From: Chloroflexota bacterium
GTDB lineage: Bacteria > Chloroflexota > Anaerolineae > Fen-1058
DNA length: 6,259 nt
Assembly: GCA_016219235.1 (NCBI GenBank)
Contig: JACRBO010000369.1
Coordinates: 1-6,259 of the forward strand
Direction: 5' to 3'
The translations under genes were made by a program, and so were the position numbers. Positions 4,951 to 6,259 of the stretch are shown here, in pieces. Each line of letters opens with the position of its first letter. Within the stretch, counting starts at the first letter, position 1. The notes under the pieces are model-generated. The model worked only from the letters and a program-made list of their open reading frames with translations. It was not told where the DNA came from and searched no databases.

Positions 4951-6168
4951 ATGAAACGGCGAATGTGCTGGTGGGCGGGCTGTGCGGTACTGGTGATTGT
5001 CTGGCTGGGCTGGTTGCCCGCAACTCGGTCCACCGTTGCTCAAAACGAGATCAGCTACGATCACTTTGCCTACCTGCCGGTTGTCACGAATGATTATGAC
5101 CCGGCCTGGCGTTGGTCAGCGATCATCACGCCCACCCTGTCGCCCGCGCCGAACCAGGTGGTTATGACGCTTGATCAAGCGGGCCATCCCCACCTGGTCT
5201 GGGACACCACCAGCTATGGACAGCAGTTCATCTTCCACACCTATTTGACGGATCAAGGTTGGACCACGCCCACCGCGATACTGCCGACGCTGGGCGCGTC
5301 CTACATCCTGTATCCGCCTATCGTCGGGCCGGATGGCAAACTCCATTTGTTGTGGCGCAATCAACTCAGCGAAAACAGCCAGCAATATCAACGCTTGCTG
5401 TATGCGGCTTTCGATGGGACAACCTGGGGACCGGAACGTGAGCTCTATCGGGCGAATGGAATTTACTCGTTGGCCGGAATGATTCGGTTGGATGCTGCCG
5501 CAAAAGTACATGCGACTTTTACGGTAAGCACCCTCTCAACGGACATTTACCACAGCACCCTGGAAGCAACCGGTTGGTCCACGCCGGTTGGAGTGGCACT
5601 CCCCACTTTTTTCATCGGTTACCAGACAATTTGGCCCGATCAACAGGGTGGCGTCAGAATCTATCGTGACACGACGAGCAGCCTCCATTACTTTTACTGG
5701 CGCAATAACCAGCTGCAAGTAAATGATCAACTGCTCGCTGGCAACCTCAGCACACACGCCAGCCAAATGGATGGCCTCAATGACCTGCATACTTTCTGGA
5801 CAGGCAGCGTACCCGTACCGGGCGGATCGGTAACGGGTCTATATTACCAATGCCTTAATAGCAATCTGACCTGGAGCACACAACAAGTGCTGTCCGGGCA
5901 AAACAATGCCGGCAGTGCTAACAGTGCTTCAGACGGTGTGTCAAATGTAGTCCTGGCGTGGAGTGAAACCAGCACGCCGACTCGCGTGGGCATCTGGAAC
6001 GGCTGTAATCGAACTGATCTCAAGACCGTGCCTGTCCCGTCAGGCACGTGGACACTCAAGGCGGTTGCGCTCAATCATGCGCCACAGAAGGTGTGCGTGC
6101 TGGCAAATCGAGGCGGGTACCCGGTGAAGTACAACGTGTTGAGTGGTCTCGGAAAGTCGGTGATGTGA
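4951..6168 (+). CDS. Secreted beta-propeller-like (sialidase/BNR-like fold) protein, 405 aa
   Basis: Seen: MKRRMCWWAG followed by a hydrophobic segment to about residue 23 and a plausible signal-peptidase site after STVA (residue 30), so the protein is exported. FAYLPVV at 39-45, just after the cleavage site, resembles the YLPLV-type motif frequent in Chloroflexota secreted proteins. The rest shows weak repeats of about 50 residues, each with a D-x-x-G-x-x-HL-x-W-like strand and then a GW-x-x-P or TW-x-x-P turn: HPHLVW (79-84) with GWTTP (103-107), KLHLLW (130-135) with TWGP (158-161), KVHATF (185-190) with GWSTP (208-212), DLHTFW (278-283) with LTWST (306-310), and NVVLAW (332-337). This pattern suggests a beta-propeller. 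No catalytic residues of a true sialidase are recognised. The start at 4951 is chosen over one 66 nt upstream because it gives the signal peptide directly, has AGGA 8 nt upstream, and lies after the promoter. Substrate unknown. Confidence 0.87.
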   Translation: MKRRMCWWAGCAVLVIVWLGWLPATRSTVAQNEISYDHFAYLPVVTNDYDPAWRWSAIITPTLSPAPNQVVMTLDQAGHPHLVWDTTSYGQQFIFHTYLTDQGWTTPTAILPTLGASYILYPPIVGPDGKLHLLWRNQLSENSQQYQRLLYAAFDGTTWGPERELYRANGIYSLAGMIRLDAAAKVHATFTVSTLSTDIYHSTLEATGWSTPVGVALPTFFIGYQTIWPDQQGGVRIYRDTTSSLHYFYWRNNQLQVNDQLLAGNLSTHASQMDGLNDLHTFWTGSVPVPGGSVTGLYYQCLNSNLTWSTQQVLSGQNNAGSANSASDGVSNVVLAWSETSTPTRVGIWNGCNRTDLKTVPVPSGTWTLKAVALNHAPQKVCVLANRGGYPVKYNVLSGLGKSVM

Positions 6169-6259
6169 GCCGATAGCGGGGGTCTGGCGACGATCGAGTG
6201 CGTCGAACCAGTCGCAGCCAAGTGAAGAACCGCTGCGCCGCTGGTCGGCAAGGTATCCA
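6169..6259. other. Right-edge stretch with no recognised feature
   Basis: Ninety-one bases after the stop of the secreted protein gene. I see no clear hairpin with a T run and no start codon with a ribosome site leading into a convincing frame. Open frames on the minus strand here run off the edge and show nothing recognisable. Confidence 0.5.

Noticed and set aside
4946..4958. TGTTTATGAAACG as a third parS-like site
   Set aside because: The arms look similar but the spacing is three bases too short and the right arm ends in G, so it does not fit the 16-bp palindrome; it simply spans the start codon of the secreted protein.
4436..5064. Minus-strand ORFs of 85 to 147 aa across the divergent intergenic region
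   Set aside because: No Shine-Dalgarno and low-complexity content; they run across the plus-strand promoter and signal-peptide region and overlap the better-supported 73-aa gene in another frame.

Overview
The window looks like part of a replication, recombination and partition module from a Chloroflexota-type bacterium or one of its plasmids, prophages or integrative elements. Lineage evidence is modest. The sequence is GC-rich, and the plus-strand gene encodes an exported beta-propeller-like protein whose processed N-terminus carries a YLPVV-type motif of the kind common in Chloroflexota secreted proteins. No phage structural gene, integrase, transposase, tRNA or rRNA is visible, so I cannot say whether this is chromosome or mobile element.

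Layout: everything from 1 to 4545 reads on the minus strand. In transcription order it is (1) a 73-aa exported Cys-containing small protein; (2) a 570-aa protein with an N-terminal SWIM zinc finger, two tandem Rad52-like annealing domains and two short C-terminal repeats; (3) a 139-aa single-stranded DNA-binding protein; (4) a 168-aa zinc-binding protein with a degenerate SWIM-like CxC motif and a zinc-ribbon-like region; (5) a 193-aa protein I do not recognise; (6) a ParB/Spo0J-family protein that runs off the left edge. Genes 1-2 and 4-5 are tightly coupled; hairpins punctuate the gaps after ssb and before parB. Several starts share an AGGAGG Shine-Dalgarno sequence 5-6 nt from the ATG. The same signal also lies inside gene 2, at an in-frame ATG exactly where the Rad52 part begins. 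A roughly 400-base divergent intergenic region (4546-4950) separates this block from the plus-strand secreted protein (4951-6168) and holds a three-hairpin leader and a plausible sigma-70-type promoter.

How the parts may work together: SSB, a Rad52-like annealase and SWIM zinc fingers form a coherent single-strand annealing/recombination set, with ParB adding partition or DNA organisation. The most notable non-coding signal is a perfect 16-bp palindrome, TGTTTCCGCGGAAACA, touching the parB Shine-Dalgarno. It keeps the outer arms of the classical parS site (TGTTTCACGTGAAACA) but has a CGCG centre. A 14/16 copy lies in the divergent region at 4756-4771, so the two sites bracket the minus-strand block. 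The most notable coding signal is the in-tandem duplication of the Rad52-like fold in one chain (480-bp period, with a 25-bp identical stretch).
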